Shown: positions 34,201 through 44,100 of the stretch, one piece after another | Layout: every line of letters begins with the position of its first letter | Position numbering within the stretch: position 1 is the first letter of the stretch | Origin: Rhizobacter sp964253025 | GTDB taxonomy: Bacteria > Pseudomonadota > Gammaproteobacteria > Burkholderiales > Burkholderiaceae_C | DNA: 64,000 nucleotides | Assembly: GCF_964253025.1 (NCBI RefSeq) | Contig: NZ_CAXUQC020000001.1 | Location: forward strand, 1,736,001 to 1,800,000 | Reading direction: 5' to 3' | Notes under the pieces: generated by a model | The model's database searches: none | Told to the model about the DNA's origin: nothing | Seen by the model: only the letters and a program-made list of their open reading frames with translations | Made by a program: the position numbers and the translations under genes

Positions 34201-35187
34201 TCCAGAGCTCCTGCCGCGAGCTTGCCTCGCGCCTCCGTGCCGCGCCGTCCCGCCGACTCGTCCGACCTTTCTGGTGTTCCCGGACTGCAATGTAGTGGCA
34301 ACGCGAGTCTTCGATAGCAACGGTCGCTTCGCGGCGTGATTGGCGGCACTCCAGCGAGAGGCCGTCGTTCCGGAACTTGCCATTGACGCTCTGGCAAGTG
34401 CCGTTCTGCCTGGGCTTGCCAGGATCGCTCAAGGCAGTGGCGATGCATGAGTGTGCAGTCCACTTCAAAATCGCGTGACTGACGAACTATGGGCCGTTGT
34501 TCGAGCGCGTGAACAAGGGCGGTCCATGATCCCTCATCAAGCGTGCGAGTGCCTCGACCACTCGGCGGATGGAGCCGACGACGTTAAGGGTCACGCATTC
34601 CCGGGTGCAATCGTCGACCACGGGCAAGCATTTGATCTGCTCGCCCGCCGCGTCGTATCGAACACGAAGTCGTAGAACCATACCAGGCGCGCTGAACGGT
34701 GTGTCGCCCGTGGCCGACCCGTGGCGATGAGGCGCCGCGGACACAGTAGCAGCAGCCGGCCCGCGCCAGATGCGTTGGATCAGCGACCTCGGCCCGAAGC
34801 CACGCCAACGCAGGAAGATCCGGATTCACCGGTATCCATAGCTCGAATACTGCACCGACAGTTCCCGCATCGCCTCGATCATCGCTGAGTCCTTCGCGCT
34901 CAATCTGCGCTCTGCATCCAACGTCGGGCGTGCGACTCGAATCAGCCCACAGGCTCGGCTCCTTCAGTCGCTTGACCTCGACGGTTTCCAACTGGCCGAA
35001 GTGCTTCCGCCGGCCGTAGATGCTTGCCTCGCTGACCATGTGCTTCTGGCGACGTTGCCGACGCCCTGCGGGCGCCCTCGTGCAGGATGGCGATCATCCG
35101 CTCTTCAGTGAATTGACACTTTCTCATGGGCTCCTCTCGAACTGGGGGCGCTCCTGAAACTATTGGGCTTCAGAACCGGGCAGGTCA
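34201..35187 (-). mobile_element. decayed IS3-family insertion sequence
   Basis: The region reads on the minus strand as a broken IS3-type element. One likely end is TGACCTGCCC reading inward from 35187, similar to the termini of IS3-family elements. The other end is not clear; the hairpin after the tRNA contains TGACCC and may mark it. No target duplication was recognised. The boundary near 34201 is approximate. Confidence 0.45.
34255..35127 (-). pseudogene. IS3-family transposase remnant (frameshifted OrfA/OrfB)
   Basis: Fragments in different minus-strand frames line up with an IS3 transposase. An OrfA start MRKCQFTEERMIAILHEG is at 35127. It shifts frame to VSEASIYGRRKHFGQLETVEVKRLK near 35039. 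The OrfB catalytic region appears as CLPVVDDCTRECVTL then RSNNGP near 34500-34640, and finally KPRQNGTCQSVNGKFRNDGLSLE near 34400. Compared with the usual DDE triad, the second Asp reads Asn (RSNNG for RSDNG) and the Glu reads Gln (QSVNGKF for ESFNGKF), so it would be inactive even without frameshifts. The N-terminal half of OrfB is largely missing or unreadable. Confidence 0.7.
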
Positions 35188-35733
35188 AAGTGCCTCCACG
35201 GAATCCGGTGCCTTTACGACAGGCAAAAGCTCAGGGCGAAAAAAGATGAATCCCCCTTTGGTTTACTCCGCCTTCCGGGCGATTTGTTGAGGAACGTTCG
35301 CGGCCTTGTCGGTACGCCTGACCATGGTCGCCTCGGTCGACTGGTTGAACGTCATGGCCGGATCGGCGGATTGCGTGAGGAAGTTATCGAAAAGTTGAGG
35401 GGCCCGCGGCCTCTTCGCGCTCGCCCGCGCGGATAGCGTGTCGAGCCGAGGTCCGCAACCCCCCAAGCTCCAACCCCCGACCGCTCAAATTCCGCTGTTA
35501 GCATCCGGCCACGAATGTCGCACGGCACGAATCGCGCGGCTCACCAAAAGGGGAGTGGGGAATGAAGGGCAACAAGTCTTGTTGCGTCCGAGATCGGACG
35601 CTCTGCGCGTGGTGCAATGCCGCGCGAACGCCGATGGCGATGCTGCCCGGGCGCGCGTTTTCCCTCGCCGATCCTTCTCGCTGACGTACGCCCGCGCGGC
35701 GGCCAGCGATCCACCTCGTCTTCTTCCGTACCC
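35188..35733. other. gene-free stretch between IS remnant and secretion/toxin locus
   Basis: About 545 bases with no protein I would call. A 67-codon minus-strand frame (35263-35466) and a 99-codon plus frame (35438-35737) are open but lack ribosome sites and recognisable motifs. Two adjacent palindromes at 35569-35600 are the only structured signal. It probably contains the promoter for the long plus-strand locus that follows. Confidence 0.5.
35569..35600. promoter_or_regulatory. two abutting perfect palindromes, candidate operator
   Basis: GCAACAAG-T-CTTGTTGC (35569-35585) is a perfect 8-1-8 inverted repeat, and CGTCCGA-GA-TCGGACG (35585-35600) is a perfect 7-2-7 inverted repeat sharing its first base with the end of the first. 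Loops of 1-2 bases make RNA hairpins poor, so protein-binding DNA sites are more likely. They lie 134 bases upstream of the first secreted-protein gene. Confidence 0.45.
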
Positions 35734-38700
35734 ATGATGCGACTTGCCTGCGCGGTGTTGCTGCGGTCCGCCGTCTGTCGCCTGCGCGACGCCGGTGCGC
35801 CAGCCCTGGCTGCCTTTCTCGGGCTCGCATGCAGCCCGGTGATGGCGCAGACGATCGTCGCGGCCGACATTGCCAGCGACACCCGCTGGGAAACCTCGGG
35901 TAGCCCATACGTGGTGAACGGTGCCATTGCCGTGCGCGCGGGCGCGACGCTGACAATCGACGCCGGTGTGGTCGTGTCGATGGGCAGCGGCGCCGGGCTG
36001 ACGGTCCAGGCGGGTGGCGTGCGGGCGAACGGCACGGCCGCACTGCCGGTGCATGTCCGTTCGGACAAGGTGCGTGCCGGGCAGGGTGCATCGGCCGGCG
36101 ACTGGAACCAGTGGACCTTTACCGCCGGAACCGTGAACACTCGGCTGGAGCACGTCTTGTTCGAACATGGCCGCGGCGTCGTGGTCAACGGATCGGCTCC
36201 TGAGTTCAACTTCGTCGACATCCGCTCGCAGCAGGGCGCGGCGATCGCGATCGATCTGGCCGCTTCGCCGTTCGGCCTCGGCAACCGCGCGAGCGGCAAT
36301 GCCCTCAACGCCGTGTCCGTGGCTGCCGGCGACATCGCCGGAAACGTGCGCTGGGGCCTGCGCGGAATACCGTACGCGGTGACGGGCGGCGCGGTGTCGG
36401 TCGGCGCAACACCTACCGTGGTCGCGCTCTCGCCATCGACGGTCGAGGTGGGCCAGACCGTCACCGTGACGGTCAGCGGCAGCCGATTGTCCGGTGTGAG
36501 CGAAGCGACGCTCGACCGGCCCGGACTCGCACTGACGCCGTTCAGCGGCGGGTCCTCGTCGCAGGTCTTCATGCAGCTCAAGGTCGATGCCGCCGCCGCG
36601 CCCGGGCGCGCGGCGTTGCGCCTGGTGGTGGATGCGGGTGAGGTCGTTCTCCCGGACGCCGTTACCGTCACGCTGCCGGTCCCCACGATCAGTGGTGTTT
36701 CGCCGTTGTCCGTGAACGCGCAGTCCGGCCCCCTCGAGGTCACAGTGGTCGGCCGCAACTTCAGCGCGGCGTCCCAGGTGCTGTTCAACGGGGCTGCCGC
36801 AGCCACGCGATTCGTCAGCGCCACCGAACTTCGCGCGACGCTGCTGAACCAGCAGGCTGCCGCGACGCTCGCCGTGCAGGTACGCGCGCCGGACCCGGCC
36901 ATTGCGGGTCAGTACCTCCTGTCGAACCAGGGTAGCCTTGTGGTGCAGGCAGCGGTGCCGCCGGTGGTGTCGATCGAACCGGCGCCGCTCGCGCTGCCGC
37001 CTGACGCCACCAGCCGCAACATCGTCCTGCGTCTGTCTAAGGCGGACTTCCGGGACCATTCGATCGACGTCTCGGTGAGCGATCCGGCGAAGCTCACGGT
37101 GTCGCCCGCCACCCTCATCATTCCGGCCGGCCAGACCGTGGCTACGCTCGCCGTGGTGCCGCGTGTGGCCGGCACCGTGAGCCTTACGCTCCGCTCCTCG
37201 ACGCTCGCCCAGGTCGTCGTGCCCGTGTTCATCACCGCGGACTTCCGCGGCGCGAACACGAGTTACAGCGGTCTGGTGGGGGTCGTGAACGGGGAGGTGT
37301 CCGTGCCGCCGGTTACCACCGAGGCCAAGGTTACGAACGCGCCGGTCGGCGTGGCGGTGGGCGGCACGCTCACTGGGGTCTCGCCTGGGGGCTGGGCACG
37401 GGGCACCACGGTGCGCTTCACCGTCACCGGCAAGGGCATCCCGTCGGGCGCGCAGCTGTCGCTCAGTCCGTCCACCGGTGTGAGCGTCGAGGCCATGAAC
37501 GTGGCCGCCGACGGCAGCCAGATCCAGGTGGACGTCACTGCCGCGAGCGACGCCGTTGCAGGGGCCCGCCGCGTCGTCGTCAAAGACGTGGCCGGCAAGG
37601 AACTGGTGTTCGCCAATGCGCTGCAATCCACCGTCCAGCTGACCACCGGTGCGCCGACCATCGAATCGGTGACGCCGCTGATCTCGCCGCGCGGCGACCG
37701 GATACGGCTGGTCGTGCGGGGCCGCAACTTGCAGCAGGGCCTGCTGCGGGTGACGCCCGCTGCGGGGCTGGGCATCGACACGCAACTCGAGATCGATGCG
37801 GATGGCACTTCCATCGCTACGTGGGTGGACATCGCTTCCGACGCCGTGACGGGTATGCGACTCGTCCAGGTCGTCACGCCGTCCGGGATGTCGTCGGCCG
37901 AACTGCTGTCGTTCAACACCTGGATGTTGGCCGAGGCCGATACGGTCCGGGGTGATGTCGGACCCTTCGCGTCGCGCCTGGTCGGTGTGATGGTTGGCGT
38001 GCCGGCCGTCGGGGAGAAACCCGTGACGGTGACACCGGGCTCGACCGCTGTCGGTGTGTTGAACGGCGCCGGGGTGCTCGAGGTGTTGCCTCGCGTGGGT
38101 GTGGTTGGCAGCGATGTGCTGGTGACCGTGCGCGGCCGCTCGCTCCAGTCCATGACGGGCGCGGCGTTGGTGCCGTCTACGGGTGCCTCGCTGGTCGGTG
38201 CGCCAACCGCGAACGCGGAGGGCACCGAGGCGACCTTCACGCTGCGCCTGGCCCCGGACGCACCGCTCGGCAGCCGCAAACTCGTGCTGTTGACGGCGGC
38301 GGGTGTGTTGACGACGGTGAAGTGGACCGACGACAGCTTCCTTGTCTCCGCGCCCCTTCCGGAACTCGATTCGGTGACACCGCAGGTGCTGACGGCGGGA
38401 AGCACCGGGGTCGAGATGACGGTGCGCGGCCGCAACCTGATCAATATCACGGGCGTGCGGGCGGAGCCTGCGAACGGAATGACGTTCAATGGGCCGTTCA
38501 CGGTGTCCGAGGACGGCTCGGTTCTGAGCTTCTTCGGCGCCGTCGCAACCGGCGCGCCGGCGGCCGACAGCACGTTGGTCATCACGACGGTGGCTGGTGA
38601 TTCGACGCTCGTGCCGTCGCCGCGGAATCGAGTGCGGGTGTCCGCCACCAGCGGTTCCGCCCATGCGATCACCACCGCGCTGGTCGGCGTCATGGTCGGC

Positions 38701-39423
38701 AGCGTGGCGGAACCCGACGCGCTCATCGGCATGCTGGCTTCGGCACCGGTCGGCGTGGCTGTCGGCACGAACTCGGCAACGCTGCCCGACGAACCCCAGA
38801 CGGGACTGCTCGGCACTCGGCCGGTCGGTGTCGTCGTGGGCGCCCACGTGGCGGTGGTCACGCCGGGCGGGGTGCTGCAAGGCGCCTCCGGCACGATCAC
38901 CGTCACGGGTTCCGGCTTCGATGCGGTGACCGCGGTTGTGGCCGCGCCGTCGACTGGCCTGCTGTTCGACACGCCGGTCGTGACCGGTGGCGGGACGGTG
39001 CTGAGCGTGGGGGTCTCCGCCGCGCCCGATGCGCCGGCTGGCCCGCGCCACCTGCGCCTGCAGACGGTTTCGGGCACGGTCGCGACTGTGTCGGCTGAGC
39101 CTGTGTTCGGTGTTGGAGCGATCCCGATCCTCCAGTCTGTATCGCCGATCCTGCTCGAGCGGGGCCGGGCCGCCACGGTCACGGTGCGCGGCACCGGTCT
39201 GTCCGCAGTGACGGGCGTTTCGTTCGCGCCCGCCTCGGGTGTCCGTGCTGTCACAACCCCCGTCTTCCTCTCCGATGCGCTCGGTGACTACCTGCAGTTC
39301 AACGTGCTTGTCGGTGCAGACGCCACGCTGGGCAACCGTGTCCTCGTCCTCGAGGTGCCGGGTGGACAGAGCGGCACGGCACCCCTTCCCGCCAACACCT
39401 TCAACGTGGTCGCACCGCAGTGA
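35734..39423 (+). CDS. large secreted protein: beta-helix-like N-terminus plus IPT/TIG-like repeats
   Basis: A 1229-residue predicted exported protein. The Sec signal peptide ends near residue 38 (Pro-Val-Met-Ala before Gln). Next comes a right-handed beta-helix-like segment (IDAGVVVSMGSGAGLTVQAGGVRANGT). The rest is a chain of Ig-like IPT/TIG modules with the recurring plan SGVSPLSV..VVGRNF, VRGRNL and VTGSGF. Five copies of a VGVxVG motif join modules (near 37345, 37980, 38690, 38755 and 38825). There are no catalytic motifs; surface adhesion or scaffolding is likely. The ATG at 35734 lacks a clear ribosome site, and the frame is open back to 35617, so the start is uncertain. First gene of the large plus-strand locus. 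Confidence 0.8.
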   Translation: MMRLACAVLLRSAVCRLRDAGAPALAAFLGLACSPVMAQTIVAADIASDTRWETSGSPYVVNGAIAVRAGATLTIDAGVVVSMGSGAGLTVQAGGVRANGTAALPVHVRSDKVRAGQGASAGDWNQWTFTAGTVNTRLEHVLFEHGRGVVVNGSAPEFNFVDIRSQQGAAIAIDLAASPFGLGNRASGNALNAVSVAAGDIAGNVRWGLRGIPYAVTGGAVSVGATPTVVALSPSTVEVGQTVTVTVSGSRLSGVSEATLDRPGLALTPFSGGSSSQVFMQLKVDAAAAPGRAALRLVVDAGEVVLPDAVTVTLPVPTISGVSPLSVNAQSGPLEVTVVGRNFSAASQVLFNGAAAATRFVSATELRATLLNQQAAATLAVQVRAPDPAIAGQYLLSNQGSLVVQAAVPPVVSIEPAPLALPPDATSRNIVLRLSKADFRDHSIDVSVSDPAKLTVSPATLIIPAGQTVATLAVVPRVAGTVSLTLRSSTLAQVVVPVFITADFRGANTSYSGLVGVVNGEVSVPPVTTEAKVTNAPVGVAVGGTLTGVSPGGWARGTTVRFTVTGKGIPSGAQLSLSPSTGVSVEAMNVAADGSQIQVDVTAASDAVAGARRVVVKDVAGKELVFANALQSTVQLTTGAPTIESVTPLISPRGDRIRLVVRGRNLQQGLLRVTPAAGLGIDTQLEIDADGTSIATWVDIASDAVTGMRLVQVVTPSGMSSAELLSFNTWMLAEADTVRGDVGPFASRLVGVMVGVPAVGEKPVTVTPGSTAVGVLNGAGVLEVLPRVGVVGSDVLVTVRGRSLQSMTGAALVPSTGASLVGAPTANAEGTEATFTLRLAPDAPLGSRKLVLLTAAGVLTTVKWTDDSFLVSAPLPELDSVTPQVLTAGSTGVEMTVRGRNLINITGVRAEPANGMTFNGPFTVSEDGSVLSFFGAVATGAPAADSTLVITTVAGDSTLVPSPRNRVRVSATSGSAHAITTALVGVMVGSVAEPDALIGMLASAPVGVAVGTNSATLPDEPQTGLLGTRPVGVVVGAHVAVVTPGGVLQGASGTITVTGSGFDAVTAVVAAPSTGLLFDTPVVTGGGTVLSVGVSAAPDAPAGPRHLRLQTVSGTVATVSAEPVFGVGAIPILQSVSPILLERGRAATVTVRGTGLSAVTGVSFAPASGVRAVTTPVFLSDALGDYLQFNVLVGADATLGNRVLVLEVPGGQSGTAPLPANTFNVVAPQ

Positions 39424-39511
39424 CCGGAACAGCCCAGCCATGAAGTCCCCATCCGTCCTGCGCGCGCGCGCGCGTCCTTTCCCTTGCCAACCTGAATCGA
39501 GGAGCCCCTCC

Positions 39512-41080
39512 ATGAACACTTCAACGCAAACGCTGAAGCGGGGCCCGGGGCGCGGTGCCCCGGTCGCCCTTCTCCTGAGCGTGCTGGCCGCGGCCAGTGC
39601 GCAGGCCGCCGTCAACAGTGGCAGCACCGGCGCCGATGGCGCGTTCAATCCGACGGTCAATACGGAGGTGGTGCTGCCGGAGTCGGGCATCCTGAACTAC
39701 ACGACGGTGAACATCCCCACGGGCGTGACCGTCAAGTTCAAGCGTAACGCGGCGAACACGCCGGTCTTTCTGCTGGCGACGGGTAGCGTCACGATCGCAG
39801 GCGTCATCGATGTCAGTGGTGGAACGGCCGCGCATTCGGGTACCTACGGCAACGGCGTGCTGGGCGACGACGGACAGCCCGGCCTTGGTGGTCCGGGTGG
39901 ATACGACGGTGGGCGGGGGGGGCGCGAGGACGCGGCTTCGCGGCCGGCCGTCATTCGGTCGGGAGCCGGACTCGGGCCAGGCGGCGGCAAAGGGGCGATC
40001 GAAGGTGCCGATGGTTGTGGTAGCGATGGATTCGGCGCTGTCCGGTCCGTCGGCGCCGGTGGCGCCTATGCCCTGTCGATCCTGCGACCCGGCGCCTCGA
40101 GCTATGGCTGTGGAACCGCTGACGTCTTCTATAGCGCAAAGGCCTACGGTTCGCCCCTGCTCCAGCCCCTGCTCGGAGGATCGGGCGGCGGGGGTGGACT
40201 GGGAGGAACGAGCTACGCTGGCTCCGGCGGCGGTGGCGGCGGCGGCGCCATCTTGATCGCATCGTCCGCGACTGTCAGCATCACGGGCGCGATCACCGCT
40301 CTCGGGGGCGATGGCGGGGGTATCGCGGGTCCGGGCGTCGGTGGACAGGGGGCCGGCGGATCGGGCGGTGCGGTGCGAATCGTAGCCACCACCATTGCCG
40401 GCAACGGCCCCATCCAGACCCACGGCGGCTGCCGGCATTACAACGGCAGTCCGCGGTCGGACTGTGGCAGCACCGGCAGCTCTTCACACTATGGCGGCAG
40501 CGTCGGACGCATCCGCCTCGAAGGCGAAGCCATCACCTACACCGGCACTGCGACGCCTGCATATGTGGTGGACACCCCCGGCCCGATCTTCATCGCGGGC
40601 GCCCCGAGCATTCGCATCGCCTCGGTGGCAGGCCAAGCCGTCCCTGCGAACCCGACCGGCAACGCCGACGTGACCCTGCCGGCCTCGGCGACGACTCCGG
40701 TCGAGGTGGTGTTCCAGACCACGAACGTGCCGGTGGGCAACACCGTGACCCTGCGTGTCGCGCCTGCCTATGGGCCGTCGGTACAGGCGATCAGCCCTGC
40801 GATTGCCGGCACCACGACGACTGGGACGGCCACGGTCTCGGTGACATTGCCCCAAGGCCCAAGCACGCTGCAGGCGACGACGACCTACACGGTAGTCGTG
40901 GGCGGCACCACCCAGGCGGGCATGCCCGACCTGTCGCGCTTTGCGAGAAACGAGGCCGTCGAGAAGGTCGAAGTGACCGTGCCCCTCGTGGGCGAGGCGT
41001 CCGCGCGCCTCTACACCGTGAGCGGCAAGACGTTCGACGTGCCGTACGCCGCCCTGCAGGCCGCGGGCTTCCGCGGCTGA
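39512..41080 (+). CDS. secreted Gly-rich repeat protein
   Basis: A 522-residue protein with a Sec signal peptide (MNTSTQTLKRGPGRGAPVAL, core, then Ala-Gln-Ala near residue 32). Residues about 105-290 are strongly Gly-rich (GGPGGYDGGRGG, GGSGGGGGLGG, GSGGGGGGG) with interspersed beta-strands, followed by a Thr/Val-rich region and a short C-terminal domain ending in TFDVPYAALQAAGFRG. An ATG at 39512 with GAGGAG 7 bases upstream decides the start. There is no enzyme motif; a structural or matrix role is likely. It sits 88 bases after the IPT-like gene. Confidence 0.8.
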   Translation: MNTSTQTLKRGPGRGAPVALLLSVLAAASAQAAVNSGSTGADGAFNPTVNTEVVLPESGILNYTTVNIPTGVTVKFKRNAANTPVFLLATGSVTIAGVIDVSGGTAAHSGTYGNGVLGDDGQPGLGGPGGYDGGRGGREDAASRPAVIRSGAGLGPGGGKGAIEGADGCGSDGFGAVRSVGAGGAYALSILRPGASSYGCGTADVFYSAKAYGSPLLQPLLGGSGGGGGLGGTSYAGSGGGGGGGAILIASSATVSITGAITALGGDGGGIAGPGVGGQGAGGSGGAVRIVATTIAGNGPIQTHGGCRHYNGSPRSDCGSTGSSSHYGGSVGRIRLEGEAITYTGTATPAYVVDTPGPIFIAGAPSIRIASVAGQAVPANPTGNADVTLPASATTPVEVVFQTTNVPVGNTVTLRVAPAYGPSVQAISPAIAGTTTTGTATVSVTLPQGPSTLQATTTYTVVVGGTTQAGMPDLSRFARNEAVEKVEVTVPLVGEASARLYTVSGKTFDVPYAALQAAGFRG

Positions 41081-41114
41081 CCTTTCCTCGCAGGAACCCG
41101 ACCGCCTTCGCCCC

Positions 41115-44100
41115 ATGACCATGATGACGAACGACTCCCGCCCGGAACGCCATTCCTCGCGTGTCCGGCATTCCGACCGCCGCGCGGGGTGGGTTCGTTC
41201 GTCGGTCGTCGGGACGATGGTGTTCGCGCTCGTCGCGACATCGATGCCGCTGACCGCCTCGGCCGCAGAACTGGCGATCGACGAGGGCGTGGTGGTCAAG
41301 TTCGGTGGCGACGGGCGCCTGATCGTGCGCGACCGCCTGCTCGCGGCGAAGGGCGTGACCTTCACGAGCCAGAAGGACGATGCGGCGGGCGGTGCCATCG
41401 GCGCCGCCCCACAAACGCCGGCCTCGGCCGACTGGACTGGCATCCGCGTGGAGAAGTCAGCCGCGGCGTTCGGCGTGACCGGCTTCGGCGACCTGACGGT
41501 GCGCTACGCAGGCGCCGCCAACGGCGCGGCGCTGACGCTGCGCGGCGTGAACCCCGCGCTGCAGTACGCCCAGTTCACCGACAACACCGTGGGCCTGCGC
41601 CTCATTGATGGCGCCTCGCCCGCGATCACGGGGTCCAGCTTCCTGCGCAACGGCGTCGGCATCGAGGCGGGCGGCGGAAGCGCGCCGACCGTGGGCACCA
41701 CGCAGTTCGCGCACAACACCAGCAACGCCATCTCGAACGGCACGGCGGGCAGCATGCTGCTCGCCACCGGCAACTGGTGGGGCCACGCGAGCGGACCGAC
41801 CGATCCCATGGGCAACCCCGCCGGCCAGGGCGACCGGGTCTCCTCCGGCGTCAACTACGGGAACTACCTCGCCGCCGCACCGCTAATCGCACCCACCGTG
41901 CGCCTCGCGCAGCCGGCGCCGTACTACGAAACTCATACCGTCGCGCTCGAGATCTCGTGCGTGAACGCCACCGAATACCGCATCGCCGAAGGCTCGGCCT
42001 TCGCCGGCATCGCGTTCCAGCCGCTGTCCGGCGGGCGCGCCACCGTGAACTTCGCGCTGTCCGCGGGCGACGGCACGAAGCCCGTCTCGGTGCAGTTCCG
42101 CAACGCGAGCGGCACCGTCGCAACCGGCACGTTGACAGGCGGCGTGCTCGTGGACACCGAGGCCCCGGTGCTCACCATCGGCAATCCGGTGGCTGGCAGC
42201 GTCATCAGCGGCCCGATCACTGTCGACGCGGCGGCCACCGACGCCTCGGGCATCGAGCGCGTGCAGTTCTTCCTCAACGGGTCGCTGGTGGCGACGCGCA
42301 CCACGGCGCCGTACGCCTACAGCTGGAGCCCGACGAGCCTCGCCGACGGAGTCCACCACTGGCGCGTGACCGCCACCGATCGTGCTGGTCGCGTCACTGA
42401 GCAGCTGCGCGATGTGACGCTGTCCCGCGCGCCCGTGGTACCCGACACCGAAGGCCCGCAGCTGACGACGCCGACCTCGGCCGGCGTGCCGCTCGCCAAT
42501 GGCGCCACGCTTACGCGCAACACCACGTTCACGTTCCAGGCGACCGACCGCAGCGGCATCTCGCGCATCGAGATGCTGCTCGACGGCGGGGTGGCGGGCA
42601 CGGCGTCCGGCACCGGCACCTACACTGTGTCGCTCGACCTGTCGGCCGTGGCCAACGGCGCCCACACGCTGGCCCTGCGTGCCTTCGACTCGCTCAACAA
42701 CAGCAGCACCACGAGTTACAGCATCACCGTGGCGCATGCGGTCCCCGATGCGCCGGTGCTCTCGGCCCCTGCGAACGGCAGCACGACCCGAGAGGCCGCG
42801 GCCACCGTCGCCGGCACGGCGAAGGCCGGCGGTTCGGTGCGCCTGCACCTCAACGGCCAGGCCGTGGGCACCGCGGTCAACGCGGGTAGCGACGGCCGCT
42901 TCAGCAGCGCCGTGACTCTGGCGCCCGGTGTGAATCAGATCCAGGCCACCGCCACCGATGCGTGGGGTACGAGCGCGCTGTCGGCCGCCGTGTCGGTAAC
43001 GCTCGACGTCACCGTGCCCGCCAGCCCGTCCAACCTGTCGGCCGTGGCCCAGGTGCAGGGCAAGGTCAAGCTTGGATGGACCCGCTCCACCGACCCGAAC
43101 GTCACTGGCTACCAGCTCTATCGGGCCAGCGTGCCGTTCACAAGCGTCACCGAAGGGGTGAAGTTGCACCCCGGCACCCTCGGCAACACCATCTCGGCCT
43201 ACGATGACCTGCCGCAGCAGGACGGCACCTGGTACTACCGCGTGGTGTCGGTGAACGCCGCGGGCACGCCCTCCGTGCCGTCGAACCCGGCCCAGGCCAC
43301 CTCGGACGGCACGCTGCCCCGCGCGCTGTCGATCGCCTACGCGCCGCAGGGCAAGGTGGACGCCGCCACCGGCCGCATCGGGCAGGGCCGTGTGAATCTC
43401 GTGGTCACGCTGAGCGAACCGCTGCAGGCCACGCCGTACCTGTCGATCGTGCCGCAGGGCGGCACTCCGATCCCCGTCGACCTCGCGTCGACGGGCCCGA
43501 CCACCTGGGCCGGCAGTTTCCTGGTCGACGCCAACACCGCGTCGGGCAACGCCAACGCGCTGTTCTCGGCACGCGACGTGGCGGGCAACCGCGGCACCGA
43601 CATCGACGCGGGCGCCACGTTCCGCATCGACACCGAAGGTCCGGCCCTCTCCAGCATTGTGGTCAGCCCGTCGTCGCCGATCCGCTACGACAGCGCGCCC
43701 ACGGTGTCGGCCACCTTCACGTTCAGCAAGGCGCCGAAGGCCGGTGCCGCCCCGACGGTCAACTACTTGCTGAGCGGTCCCGTGCGCTCGGCGGTGTCCG
43801 TCGGCAGCCTGACGCAGGTCAGCCCTACCGTGTGGACCGCCAGCTTCACGCTGCCGTCCGACGCGGGCCTGGCGCAGCCGGAGATCCTGAGCTTCACGTC
43901 GCGCGCGCTCGACGACCTCGACAACGTGTCCACCAAGGTCATCGGCTTCAACCGGTTCCAGGTGTACCAGGGCAACCTGCCGCCGCTCGCGATCCCGCTG
44001 GGCTTGACAGCGAAGGCCGAACCGGGCGGCAAGGTGCGCCTGTCGTGGCAGGCCGTGGACGAGGCGACGAGCTACCAGGTCTACCGGCAGTCACCGGTAC

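Noticed and set aside
35263..35466. 67-codon minus-strand frame in the gene-free stretch
   Set aside because: No ribosome site or recognised motif; could be a fragment of an old gene but cannot be supported.
35485..39690. Minus-strand open frame of 1401 codons
   Set aside because: Arg/His-rich antisense of the IPT-like gene, with no signal or motif.
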